Notes under the pieces: model-generated
What the model saw: only the letters and a program-made list of their open reading frames with translations
Told to the model about the DNA's origin: nothing
The model's database searches: none
Shown: positions 45,329-55,998 of the stretch, in pieces
Position numbering within the stretch: the stretch's first letter is position 1
How the letters are laid out: each line of letters begins with the position of its first letter
Translations under genes and position numbers: made by a program
Origin: Hofstenia miamia
Lineage: Eukaryota; Xenacoelomorpha; Acoela
Assembly: GCA_004352715.1 (NCBI GenBank)
Contig: SCFE01000059.1
Location: 1,474,977-1,538,976 of the forward strand
DNA: 64,000 nt
Direction of reading: 5' to 3'

Positions 45329-46334
45329 TAAGTCTGATGCATTAAAATGGACCGGAAAACTTATGAATGAACACATTTTTGTGTAATAGGGGCAATTCAT
45401 AACTGAATTTTTTTGTAACAATAGATAAGAGAATGAAAAATATATCGACTGGTGAAACTAAAAATAATTAAGACACTTCTTAAGGTTCAGTAACGTAAAA
45501 TTAAAAAATATAATTAATACATGCACAGTTATCTGAATCACCAAAAGAGGTGATAAAATTTATGGCATCTATAAAAATAAGAATACTTAATTGCTTCTCA
45601 CGATGTGTAAGTAAGGTAGAGAAAACTTTATTCAAACAGTTTCTATGCATAAGTTACATTGTACTGCCACTGTGTAATAGGTGTAATGTGTAGCTTCGCG
45701 ATTCTTTTTTTCATAATTTATGTTCTTTTCAATGATATTTTGCAGTGACTTGTATGGATTATTTTGTTAGCTCTCTAAAAGAGCAAATATCTTCGATCCA
45801 ACGAGCGTGTCAAAATTCCATAGCGTATGAGAACAGAATGGAATCTGTGTATTTCAATCGAGTTTTACTCAGTATATAAATTATATATATGAGTGACCGA
45901 AATCATACAAACTTTGCAAGTTGGTTCTTGATTTTCAGTAAGCCGCTTTTCACTAAAAGCGGTTTTTCGGAGTGTACTTTGCGCTTTTGGTTACTTTCAA
46001 TTCCCGCTTTGAATGTATTTATATTGAAGCAAAAAGACAAGTGCCCAATTCGGCAATTTTTTCCGGTTCTCTTTGTGCATTTTTTGCTGAAGGGGTTCGC
46101 TGTAAAACGTAAATCGCGTTATTAACTGGTTCAAATATATTATATTATAGTCACCTATTTGATACGCATGGATAAACAATTTCCATTTTGAATTGCTACT
46201 TTTATTGGCATGCTAATTGAAGTATTTTTATGTAGTTGAGCTGTTGTTGGTCTGTGCATCCACCAAAAATCTTGTTCGGTTTACATTATTATCTCAAAGT
46301 AATCGTTGTCAATATACACTTTTCCTATTTTTAG
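44743..46334. other. Presenilin intron B-C, last part
   Basis: AT-rich with a TA run at about 45285-45325 and a hairpin AAGCCGCTTTT-CACT-AAAAGCGG near 45941-45966. It ends in the acceptor TTTCCTATTTTTAG. No coding signal except the following exon. Confidence 0.6.
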
Positions 46335-46402
46335 TTTATTCGCGGATATTTATTTTTATGCACAATGTTCTTATTGGTTTACGTCGGCCTCTTCAATACT
46401 GT
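46335..46402 (+). CDS. psen: Presenilin exon C (TM3)
   Basis: The 68-bp exon has acceptor TTCCTATTTTTAG and donor GTAAGT. It starts on a codon boundary and ends after two bases of a Val codon (phase 2). It encodes FIRGYLFLCTMFLLVYVGLF then NT, aligning without gaps to the human [20 protein letters not shown] and the bases that follow. The small exon size and both phases match the neighbouring exons exactly, which is strong evidence despite low residue identity. Confidence 0.88.
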
Positions 46403-46762
46403 GTAAGTAATAGTATTTATCTTTACACTTTCTCTCTGATTTGAAGGCTACAGTTGGTTTTTGTACTATTAATTCAATGGAATGTTTTATTGTATGGCAA
46501 GAATTTGCGATAGTAATAATGTGATAAAACAACTTGAAAATGGTTAAGCTACAAGTCAAAAAATATTTAGGCAAATTTACAGATATTTTTGAAATTAATT
46601 TTCTTGAAGGATTATATATTGAAATATATATATTAGAATCAGTAGCGTAGACAGAATAAAAACATCAGGAGGGGCAGACTCATTTCCCGTATTGGCAATA
46701 AATTGAGTCAATTAAAATTTTTAAAAAAGTGTAGCACATTATTCAGTTTTGTAGATGTTTAN

Positions 46763-46827
<65 letters not shown>

Positions 46828-47162
46828 TAGCATCGTCATGGTTACCATAGAGTAAATAGAGTGCACAATAAACTTATAGCATTCTGAAGGCGTAGTGTCT
46901 ACTATCGAGTGGGCAAAGAAATTCCATACATCACGATTTAGAGCCTAGTTAGTGAGTTAACAACATTAGCACCAGACTTGTCAACGAGCCGTAATTTCTA
47001 AGCTCGGCTAGGCTCGTTTAAATTTTGAGTAAGTTCGGCTCGCCACATAAAATCGTTTAATGAGGCTAGTTTCAGCTCGATATTTTTTTAAAATATTGTT
47101 CTCAGAATTTTTTACATTGCTCTTCCTATTTTATTATTTAATAAACATTTTCTAAAATAAGA
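46403..47162. other. Presenilin intron C-D, first part
   Basis: Contains a single N (46762) inside a TA run (46763-46825). GGCTCG/CGAGCC-rich sequence (46985-47085; AGCTCGGCTAGGCTCGTTTA and nearby) looks like one end of a non-autonomous DNA element. No protein signal. Confidence 0.5.
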
Positions 47163-47930
47163 TTAAAAGTAAGGAATATTGAATGAAAAAATAAGAAAAA
47201 TCTGCATAATCAAATTAACAAGCTGCACTATATCCCAATACGCTAAAAATTTGATTTCAATATTAGTGCGCTTATACTCCTTAATTTCTCTATTGCTACT
47301 TATTGCCCTCAGGAATGGTTTAATTGCTAAATTAAATAACACACATGACAAGGGGCAACCTTGTCTCACTCCCCTTTCTATTTTAATTCTAGATGTTAAG
47401 AAGCCATTAATTAAAATGTATGAAAGATTATTACTATACAGGGCTTTAATAAGTTTGGTTATTTGTAAGGAAATATGCATTTTATCAAGTGCATGAAACA
47501 GGTAAGCATAATCGACGGAATCATACGCCTTATTAAAGTCAATGTTTAGTATACCAAGACTTGTGGCTGAAGCACAACATGAATCGATTATCATTTGGAG
47601 CGTGCATATATTAAGACAACTCTGGCTACCCTATATAAATCCTGTTTGTGTGGCATAGATGTAATTCTTCATTAAGTTGCAAAATCCGGCATTTAAAATA
47701 TGTGAAATTATTTTTAAATCATTATTCAACAGAGAAATGGGACGCCAAGAATTAGGCTGTTCATTGGCGCTATATTCCTTTGGTATAAGTTTAGTTATGG
47801 CATTTGGCATGCTGCTTTGAATTTTACCATCGACCAGAATTGAATCAATGAGTAACTTTATGTACGGTATAAGTATAGGTTTAAATTGTTGATAGAAGTT
47901 AGCGTTTAAACCATCCATTCTTGGACTGTT
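47163..47930 (-). pseudogene. Tx1/L1-like LINE ORF2: reverse transcriptase part
   Basis: The minus strand reads MDGLNANFYQQFKPILIPYI (47918-47860), TKLIPKEYSANEQPNSWRPI (47805-47745), ISLLNNDLKIISHIL and YATQTGFI-stop, then ILNIDFNKAYDSVDYAYLF as motif A (47550-47490) and GVRQGCPLSCVLFNLAI (about 47375-47325). The catalytic box is ruined: after IKFLAY a Trp and a single Asp replace the expected Ala-Asp-Asp, and the sequence ends shortly after. This copy is therefore truncated at its 3' end and inactive. Confidence 0.85.
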
Positions 47931-48464
47931 CTTGAGATTGCCAAATGCGGAATTAATCTCGAAAGGCTGATTTCGGTTTCTAATTCGTTTCTTTGTTCCT
48001 CATTTATTTTTGGGAAATTCAATTCGATGGTATCTTTTCCTGATGCTTTTTTGCATAAAAAAAGTCTGTGAATAATATTTTTATGTCTTCTAGTTTTCGC
48101 TTATTGAATTGTCACTCATTCTAATGTTCGTGATTTTTTCTTACTCATTATCTTATTAACAAAGTTCCTTAATACTTCCTTCGTTTATCTGATATTCTAT
48201 ATCCTTTATGTATTCCAATTCGTCCATTGCCTTCTCTTGTAAGATGTTATTGATCTTGTCTTTCAATTCCTCATTAACAATCTAATTGTTTTTCTAATCA
48301 TTGTAGTTTGTGATATCTCTTCCTTCCTAATTTTTTTCTTCTAAAAAAATTTCGTTCTTTAGCTTAACTTTCATTAGGGACTACTGTAGCTGTATATTGG
48401 TGAGGTCAGCATTACTTAGCGTTGAAGTTATGATCTTTGACAAAGATTCTTTCAAGCCATTCAG
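47931..48464 (-). pseudogene. Tx1/L1-like LINE ORF2: linker region
   Basis: This lies between the endonuclease and RT blocks. Minus-strand pieces such as EEQRNELETEISLSR-like acidic/basic text can be guessed, but frameshifts are dense and no domain is legible. Included because the flanking blocks belong to one element. Confidence 0.5.
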
Positions 48465-49203
48465 TTAACTAGATCGCATTTTCCATATACCTAGACCATT
48501 GAATTTATTTACAGCAAATTTTGTCAAAAGAGGCTTATGGTCAGTTATATTTATATTTAAGATTTTAGATGCTTCAATGTTGCGATCACCCGACACAAAA
48601 CAGTGGTCAATTCTAGAGGAGTAATCGTAATTATCAAAGTATGTGTGTGACAGATTCTCACAAAACTTAGCAGTATCAATAAGATTATATTTCTCTATGA
48701 ATGACTGACTTAAATAATTAAACCTAGTTTGTGTAAAGTTTACTGCTTTCCTGGAGTTGCCGACATCTTCAGGACTGCCAAAGCAGTTTGAGTCTCCTAG
48801 GATAGTAATAGAAACCCGTTTAATAATATTAATAAATTTAACTATTTCATCTATCGTACTTTTGTATTCATTTTTCCCCAGATAATAATTAACAAAAAGT
48901 TCATTTTCTGGTGTTACAAGAAATTGGGCAGTTGGAATTTCTACTTCTAGTTTTAGAGGAGGGCTGTTTTTATGAAGAAAAGTGATTAGTCCTCCCTTCC
49001 TCATTGTCGATTTAGAGGTTATAATTGCCTCAAAGCCATTCAACTTTAAATAATTTTGACATATTTCCTATATATCCTTTATTTTAGATTCTTGAATAAA
49101 AATATAATTTGGCCTAGATAATTTAAAGCTTTCAAACATTTCTATGAATTTATTTTTATTAGATAAACCATTCACATTATAGTTAATAATACTTAAAGCC
49201 ATA
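48465..49203 (-). pseudogene. Tx1/L1-like LINE ORF2: AP endonuclease
   Basis: This is an exonuclease-endonuclease-phosphatase domain: ALSIINYNVNGLSNKNKFIE (49200-49141), IFIQESKIKDI-stop (catalytic Glu; 49100-49068), RKGGLITFLHKNS, ITILGDSNCFGSPEDV (GDxN), SRIDHCFVSGDRN and ITDHKPLLTKF (DH). All canonical blocks are recognisable in order, with one internal stop after KIKDI. The ATG at 49203 starts the block that opens the ORF2 family, right after ORF1. Confidence 0.85.
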
Positions 49204-49309
49204 GTTACTATTTTAATCAGTACTGGACTCATCAGTGAGGATTTCCAGAGGTACATCCTAAAGCTGAGAGCAGTCCTCCCTAAAGTTCTTTGAAATTTGA
49301 GGGTCATCA

Positions 49310-50352
49310 GAAGAAGTCATTGGTCTTTTTCCTGTAGTTTTCCAAAGGACCTTACCTTCAGACCAGAGGTTTGGGTAACGTTCCTTGAGGCGCTGTTGCC
49401 TCAACTGAGGCCCAATCATGGTGTTTCACAGATTTCTTCAATAACTTCTTTTTCATCTTCGTTTTTATCTACCTCTTCAGCTATACTTTCATTATTTTCT
49501 ACCTTAGTATTTAAATTGGCAGTATCGGCATTGTTATTGTAATGATTCAATACCTTACGCAAACCTCTGGTTGGTTCAAATTCTGGCTACAGCTATTGTG
49601 CCCAGTATAGAAACAATTCTGGCACACAGTCAAGGCCGGATAGTTACAAACAACTACGTGGTTATCGACGGCTTTGAACCCTCCACTATTTCTTATTTTC
49701 ATAGACCACTTATTGAGGGCATACTGCTCACACCAGTCACTTACCTCGACATTTAGAACAGACAGGGTGCTCTGAAAAAGTGTTCTATGTTCAATAGATT
49801 TTAGTTTTTAAAGCCTTGCAGCTCCGACTTGACAACTAATAAAGAAAACTGATCTTCGGATGACCATTCAGAAGGGAAATTCTGCATTGGAATTCTAAAA
49901 GTCTTAGGAAATTCTTCTTTTGCAATAAGAGGGACGCGCCTAGATTCTGACTCAGTTGGGAGAATGGTTTTGCCAGCCACTTTTTTTGGAGTAGAGAATA
50001 AGATAGATATTTCTGCAACTATTCTCGGAGCCCCTATAACTTGTAGAGATTACAGTAGCTTTGTGGTATTTCTAGGCGATGCTAAGCTTTTTGAAATCGG
50101 GACGGTTTTTATCAATTCAGAACTCAAAGATGTTAAGAACTCAGTGATTTTGACAACTAAGTTATTATGAGCAGTTCTAAAGAAGGCGTTTCTATCATGG
50201 AATGGCAAATTTGGTTGAGGAGCCGGTAAAATGTAAGTAGCAGTAAGGCTTTTAAATTTCCATTCATTAAAGGTGAGGGAAGAGAGGTTGTCTGGAGTCT
50301 TAATGGTAGAATCAGATATCACGTTATCAGTTGCTTGAGCATAGGTAGACAT
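49310..50352 (-). pseudogene. Tx1/L1-like LINE ORF1 (zinc-knuckle protein)
   Basis: It starts MSTYAQATDNVISDSTIK at 50352 and is open to a stop at 50050. It continues in the same frame with VIGAPRIVAEISILFSTPKK and then, after a frameshift, KAVDNHVVVCNYPALTVCQN and CFYTGHNSC (49640-49590), a CCHC-like knuckle with shortened H-C spacing. ORF1 proteins of this group bind the element's RNA. It lies directly upstream of ORF2, as expected. The mariner element sits about 35 bp upstream of its ATG and separates it from any further 5' UTR. Confidence 0.7.
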
Positions 50353-50385
50353 GTTATTAGAATCGGTATGCAAAGAACACAAATA

Positions 50386-51147
50386 CAGTGCGTCCAGAAA
50401 AAAATGACGAATGTCAAATGTTACTAATTTATTGTATACTCGTCAAAAAGTAACGCGAACAAAAAAAGTATATTCAACAATAACGCGGATTTATGAAAAA
50501 CAGTCATATTTTTCAATATGTTGGCCGTGACAGTCAATAATTGCTTGAAGACGAAGAGGAACACTCTCAACAACTCCTTGAGTGAGAGAAGCAGTGCAAC
50601 TCGTTATTTTGGCTTTCAGTTGATCGATGTCGTTGAACGTTTCGTCACAGTAAACTAGATATTTTAAATACCTCAAATACATTCCAAATCATTTGCAACC
50701 TTTCGGAGACTTGTGAGACCATGGACATTGATTTGCATTTGCTCCTTTGCCTTGTCCGGAACGGTGGTGTCACCAGCAGCAAACAATGGTGTCCGACCGC
50801 TACGTTCACGTCTTTTGACAGAAATATATCCATCTTTGTACTTCTCTATTATTCGTCTGACCTTGCATTCATTGAATACGTGGCGTTTCAGGCCTTTTTC
50901 TGTGTGATACGCACGTACAGTTTGGGTTGGTGATTCGGCATTTTTGAAATAGAGACGTACAATATCTCTTACGAGATCATCATTCTTCGCCATTTTGTAA
51001 TTAAATCACTAAATCAATAATGAATATCGATCAGAAAGATAAATCCGCAACTATCTACTAAATGTCAGTGCAAATATCGTGGCGTTCTATTGAAGTATTA
51101 AAAAGTTAATAGCATTTGAAATTCTTCATTTTTTTCTGGACGCACTG
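50386..51147 (-). mobile_element. Internally deleted mariner element, 762 bp
   Basis: Terminal inverted repeats of about 35 bp (CAGTGCGTCCAGAAAAAAAT and on) differ in a handful of positions. TA target duplications lie at 50384-50385 and 51148-51149. A broken transposase gene lies on the minus strand. It is inserted just upstream of the Tx1-like LINE ORF1 and close to a Penelope-like fragment, inside a presenilin intron. Confidence 0.92.
50491..50993 (-). pseudogene. mariner transposase lacking the catalytic core
   Basis: From ATG 50993: MAKNDDLVRDIVRLYFKNAE, the helix-turn-helix DNA-binding region with VRRIIEKYKDGYISVKRRER and SGRTPLF, up to SLRKVANDLECI. The frame then passes near 50680 to ETFNDIDQLKAKITSCTASL and ESVPLRLQAIIDCHGQHIEK, which is the usual C-terminal end (50650-50491). 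The middle, which would carry all catalytic Asp residues, is missing. Family members are about 330-350 residues; this has about 165. Confidence 0.88.
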
Positions 51148-51390
51148 TATATAAATGGAAAATATAAAACAACTTACTGGGGAGAGCAATCTTCACAAGA
51201 ATATGGTTGGGAAGGAATTCTTCAATGAAGAGAAAAACTTGAGTGAAGGGAGCAGTAAAGGGGGAGTGATCCAAACGGAGTTGAATAGAATTAAACACGA
51301 GCAAAATGCAATGAAATTCAAATACACACACAGAGAGAGAGAGAGAGAGAGTGATGTAAAACTACACGTCAACAAACGCCTACCAACCAA
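51148..51390. repeat. Spacer with (GA)n
   Basis: An AGAGAG run at about 51331-51351. The open frame 51155-51469 covers it, but its first two thirds has no recognised domain. Confidence 0.4.
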
Positions 51391-51885
51391 GTATATAATA
51401 AAAAATACAACTGATTTTATAAAAAACTTAATTTATCGAAGAAACTATTTAATAAAGAAATTCATCTAGTAAGCTATGACGTCACCTCATTATTAACGAA
51501 CATTCCAATTGACAAAACTAGATCATATTATGAACATCATTCCAGAAGATCAAATAAATGTCACATCATACACTAAAGAAGCTACTACAACTCGCTTGTA
51601 AATCTATACATTTTTCATTTAATTGCGAGCAAATTTGAAAATTTTAAAGAATGTAATTTTCTAATATACTGTAGATATGTTGATGATATCTTTGCAGGAT
51701 TTTGCTCAAAAGAAACATCTATAAATTTCCTGAAATATTTGAATGAGTATATGACTGAAATTAAATTCACAATTGAACATGAAAAGGTGAAAAGGACAAT
51801 ATTCTAAATTTTCTTGATGTTACATTAACTAAGAACATAAATGAAATTTCGACCAAGTGGTATCAAAACCCGGCGTCATAAAATT
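51391..51885 (+). pseudogene. Penelope-like element reverse transcriptase fragment
   Basis: Blocks in order: KNTTDFIKNL (51402-51431), HLVSYDVTSLLTNIPIDKT (51464-51520), CRYVDDIFAGF with the catalytic YVDD at 51676-51687, KYLNEYMTEIKFTIEHE (51735-51785), then ILNFLDVTLTKNINEISTKW (51801-51860) and YQNP. The SYDVTSLFTN, RYVDD and FLDV..Y-K-P blocks are specific to Penelope-like elements and telomerase-related RTs. Frameshifts separate them, and the GIY-YIG endonuclease is not found. A TA run follows directly. Confidence 0.85.
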
Positions 51886-51905
51886 AACACCATTTCGTGC
51901 GTAGT

Positions 51906-51948
<43 letters not shown>

Positions 51949-53749
51949 ATATATATATATATATATAGAATGAGGAGTAACTAGCTGATTTGTAGTATGA
52001 AGACGTGAATTAAAAATGATTACAACAGTGTTAATGTCCATTGCAGTATTTAGAAAATGTTCCATAAATAATATTTGTTCGTTTAAATTAATAGAAAATG
52101 CTAAATATATTAAAGATATAGTTACAAAATTATCAAAACCATTTTCTTATTAAAACTTGCATTTTAGCTTTTCAAAATTTTAATGTAACCCATACAATAA
52201 GTTTGCTATAAACTAGTTAAATTTAGTGTCGTTTTATCTAATTTTCTTGTTACCAATATTTGATTAAAAAACCCAAGAACGTTGATGAATTTTAATAAAT
52301 TTTAGTATATATAGATGAAAAAAAATTAGTTGATTTCCTCTTTTTAATACGCGCAACACTTATAATTAAAAACCACAATATAGTAGTTGTTATTGTTGTA
52401 AAAAATGTCTCAAAACCGCGCACAAATTTGGGAGCCTGATGTATGCACCCGGCCTAACTATATCATATTTACATTGTATTATTACAAAATTAGATGATGT
52501 TTGNNNNNNNNNNNNNNNNNNNNNNNNNNNNNNNNNNNNNNNNNNNNNNNNNNNNNNNNNNNNNNNNNNNNNNNNNNNNNNNNNNNNNNNNNNNNNNNNN
52601 NNNNNNNNNNNNNNNNNNNNNNNNNNNNNNNNNNNNNNNNNNNNNNNNNNNNNNNNNNNNNNNNNNNNNNNNNNNNNNNNNNNNNNNNNNNNNNNNNNNN
52701 NNNNNNNNNNNNNNNNNNNNNNNNNNNNNNNNNNNNNNNNNNNNNNNNNNNNNNNNNNNNNNNNNNNNNNNNNNNNNNNNNNNNNNNNNNNNNNNNNNNN
52801 NNNNNNNNNNNNNNNNNNNNNNNNNNNNNNNNNNNNNNNNNNNNNNNNNNNNNNNNNNNNNNNNNNNNNNNNNNNNNNNNNNNNNNNNNNNNNNNNNNNN
52901 NNNNNNNNNNNNNNNNNNNNNNNNNNNNNNNNNNNNNNNNNNNNNNNNNNNNNNNNNNNNNNNNNNNNNNNNNNNNNNNNNNNNNNNNNNNNNNNNNNNN
53001 NNNNNNNNNNNNNNNNNNNNNNNNNNNNNNNNNNNNNNNNNNNNNNNNNNNNNNNNNNNNNNNNNNNNNNNNNNNNNNNNNNNNNNNNNNNNNNNNNNNN
53101 NNNNNNNNNNNNNNNNNNNNNNNNNNNNNNNNNNNNNNNNNNNNNNNNNNNNNNNNNNNNNNNNNNNNNNNNNNNNNNNNNNNNNNNNNNNNNNNNNNNN
53201 NNNNNNNNNNNNNNNNNNNNNNNNNNNNNNNNNNNNNNNNNNNNNNNNNNNNNNNNNNNNNNNNNNNNNNNNNNNNNNNNNNNNNNNNNNNNNNNNNNNN
53301 NNNNNNNNNNNNNNNNNNNNNNNNNNNNNNNNNNNNNNNNNNNNNNNNNNNNNNNNNNNNNNNNNNNNNNNNNNNNNNNNNNNNNNNNNNNNNNNNNNNN
53401 NNNNNNNNNNNNNNNNNNNNNNNNNNNNNNNNNNNNNNNNNNNNNNNNNNNNNNNNNNNNNNNNNNNNNNNNNNNNNNNNNNNNNNNNNNNNNNNNNNNN
53501 NNNGTATATATATAATACTGTAAATTGTATATCAATCGTTTGAGCCTCCCTCTATTGAGAACCCCTAATTTAATGCAATAAGAGTTTTTGAAACGGGCGA
53601 AAGGAAAAAATTAATTTGGTTTTTTCTGGAAAATGTGGTTTGTTTGCATTAATAAACTCAAATTTATATACATCATTGTAATATTTTGTTTTAATATATA
53701 TTTGAAATCACAAAATGTAGAAAATAGTTTTATTTGAAGTTTTGTTTAG
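51886..53749. other. Presenilin intron C-D, last part, with 1000-N gap
   Basis: TA repeats at 51909-51967, then AT-rich sequence, a gap of exactly 1000 N (52504-53503), and AT-rich sequence up to the acceptor TTTTGTTTAG. No element recognised in the sequenced part. Confidence 0.6.
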
Positions 53750-53970
53750 AAATTTGTTGTATACATTTCAAATCACGGCTGATGCAATGACTGTCTATTT
53801 TTTGTTATATAACTTCACTGCTGTTGGATTGCTGGTCATACACTGGCGCGGGCCTCTACGTTTACGTCAAGCATATTTAGTGCTTTGTTGTGCTTTGTTT
53901 GCTTTAAAACTTATTTATTTTCTTCCTGTCTTTCATGGCTGGATCATTCTTTTCGCACTAGCCTTTTACG
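53750..53970 (+). CDS. psen: Presenilin exon D (TM4, TM5, first half of TM6)
   Basis: The 221-bp exon enters in phase 2 and ends in phase 1, after the first base of a codon. It encodes NLLYTFQITADAMTVYFLLY and NFTAVGLLVIHWRGPLRL (TM4 and the strongly conserved HW-GPLRL loop), then RQAYLVLCCALFALKLIYFL (TM5) and HGWIILFALAFY (start of TM6). It aligns without gaps to vertebrate presenilin from EVFKTYN to VISVY. The residue following the last Tyr is the catalytic Asp (D257 in human PSEN1); its codon starts with the G at 53970 and is completed in the next exon. Donor GTGAGT. Confidence 0.96.
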
Positions 53971-54053
53971 GTGAGTCAATGTTACTATTGTAAACTGTAT
54001 ATACATGCATGATTACCATCGCTTGCGTATGATTGATATTGTATTAAGTAATA
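53971..54053. other. Start of presenilin intron D-E (9.2 kb)
   Basis: The intron runs from 53971 to 63197 and contains the hAT MITE, a LINE with two insertions, a short LINE copy and a transposase-like remnant listed below. Confidence 0.85.
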
Positions 54054-54061
54054 AGTATTTA

Positions 54062-54732
54062 CAAAGCCGGGCCCGGGCATGGAATTATTGGTAAGCACCT
54101 GGGCTTGGGCGGGCCCATGCTTTGAAAAATTTAACACCCGTGCCGAAATTTAGTGTATGTTCATTAATTGAATGAGATGATAGGTTGAATTCAGTACACA
54201 CAAATCATATGTTTTTAATTACGTAAATATTAATGAACGAAAATCTGTGATTACCAAGTCAGAATTGATTAATTTCTCGAGTGCTGTGGAAAGATTTTAC
54301 GTGTGGAAGACTACATCAACATAAACAGTAATTACATTTATTAAAACCATTGACATTATTAAAGGATAATTGTGATTTGAGCTGCACTTTTATTACCTAA
54401 ATAAATATCTTCAGTGTTTTCTTTTTACTCTCTGATGGAATAACTTGAATAAACATAAATAGTACTTACAAAAGTAAATATGTAGATGAAATGAGATCTC
54501 AAATATAATATAATAATAATGCACTTTGAATACATGTGCATTTAGAAAATTCAAGAAAAATATATAAAACCATCAATTTTGTCACCCGGACCCGGGTTTT
54601 AAAGCTATTCGGGCGCACCCTGATTTTTTTCGTGTTGATCCGGGCTGTGCCCGGGCAGAAAAAACTGGCCCGGTTCCAACTCTGAGTATGGGCTGTGCCC
54701 GGGCAGAAAAAACTGGCCCGGTTCCAACTCTG
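54062..54732. mobile_element. Non-autonomous hAT element, 671 bp
   Basis: A perfect 8-bp duplication AGTATTTA flanks it (54054-54061 and 54733-54740). The ends are CAAAGCCGGGCCCGGGC and, inverted, CAGAGTTGGAACCGGGCC: short, imperfect and GC-rich with an AT-rich interior. At its right end a 48-bp unit (GGGCTGTGCCCGGGCAGAAA and on) is repeated in tandem (about 54641-54735), so the end has been duplicated. No transposase is encoded. Confidence 0.85.
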
Positions 54733-54740
54733 AGTATTTA

Positions 54741-55605
54741 GCATGATAGAAAAACCACTAAAATCCTCCTGAAAACAGAACGTTCTAATACAAATCATAA
54801 CTATGATTCAAATAACTAAATTAATGGGCAATATACTAGTTTCCAAACGAGTTATATACAAAAACTGTCTTCATCTGCTTAGAAATATCCCAATGGTTCC
54901 CGTTTGGTTAGACTTATATGTATTGAAGAGCCTAGTACTCATTGCATTCATTAAAATTCTGAAAATGAAGGCAGTATATAGCAACTTGAATTGATGGCTC
55001 AAGAATCGACTTTAAGTAAAATATTGTGTTGCTTAAATCACGATAACACTCAAATTTTAATGCATTTCTGGAAACGATATATGAAATTTATATTTCGAGG
55101 GACTTGAATTTAAAATTTGAAGAAAGACTAAGAGATTAATAATTTTTATAATTGTGTAGTTGGCTTCATAATGTTTTGCATTAATCTGTAACTCACTGAG
55201 AAAATATTTTTGAACATTCAAAGTGTAAAGATTATAACTAAAGTCGGAATGCTTTAAGAAAAAACCTGCAGTTGTAAACTAGTGTCATTGATTGTATCTA
55301 GAAAGTAGTTTTCTTTGGATTAATAGTTGAATTGAAGCACATTCATAAAAGATTTGTAGGTAAATTTCACGAAAATATAAAATATGTTCTTTCTTGAAAT
55401 GATTTTATTGCTGCACATTTACACCTTTTTCCAACGAATTTCAGACGAAGGGCCAATGAATTTCGGAAGTGACATTGAATTTCGAAAATGTGACAATAAA
55501 ATTCCCACAACTTGCTAATACAATTCGGACAACATGCTAATGAATTTCTGACAATATGCTAATGAATTACTTAAATTTTTTTAATAATTGTAATATTTTC
55601 TCTGA
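54741..55605. other. Intron sequence with ~25-bp repeats near its end
   Basis: Mostly AT-rich. From 55435 to 55575, phrases like AATGAATTTCGGAAGTGACA, CAATTCGGACAACATGCTAA and TGAATTTCTGACAATATGCT repeat every ~25-30 bp. Inverted relatives occur at 61905-61985. Confidence 0.6.
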
Positions 55606-55754
55606 TTAATAATAATAATGAAGGACTTTATTACCTGCTGAAGGCAAACACTACAAAAATATCAAAACAAAAGTCAAGTTTTACGGCAACGAGAACAGTT
55701 ACAGGAGATGAAGTAAAAGCAGATGGAAGAGTAGATGAAGTGGGAGAAGGGCTC
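55606..55754 (-). mobile_element. Extremely 5'-truncated LINE copy (149 bp)
   Basis: On the minus strand it encodes only the last codons of the CR1/jockey-like family seen at 1768-2465 (EPFSHFIYSSICFYFISCNC, then SRCRKT and a stop). A 3' UTR and an ATT tail follow. It is the same protein end, about 85 percent identical by eye, 54 kb away. Confidence 0.85.
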
Positions 55755-55998
55755 TAATCTACTAGGAAGTCGTTGTTTCTTATTGTTTTCATATTTTGAT
55801 ATCTCGTAAATGTTTTTTCAATTTTAGGAGTATAAGTTAGGCTAATTCTAAGTGTTTTTTGGTTTTCGAAATTGCTTATTATCTTATTCATGTAAGTAAA
55901 AAAACATCTACATTATTAATTGAGAAACATCTTACATTATTAAATAGCACCTACATTAATTCTATGTACATGTAACTCACATGTGTGGGGCTCCCAAC

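Noticed and set aside
45889-46125. 78-codon frame before presenilin exon C
   Set aside because: No recognised domain; it spans a hairpin and ends in AT-rich DNA, so it was not accepted as an exon or gene.
46985-47085. GGCTCG-rich stretch as a complete MITE
   Set aside because: Only one end is visible; no matching inverted end or target duplication was found.
52390-53543. Several long open frames across the second 1000-N gap
   Set aside because: They exist only because N is not a stop codon.
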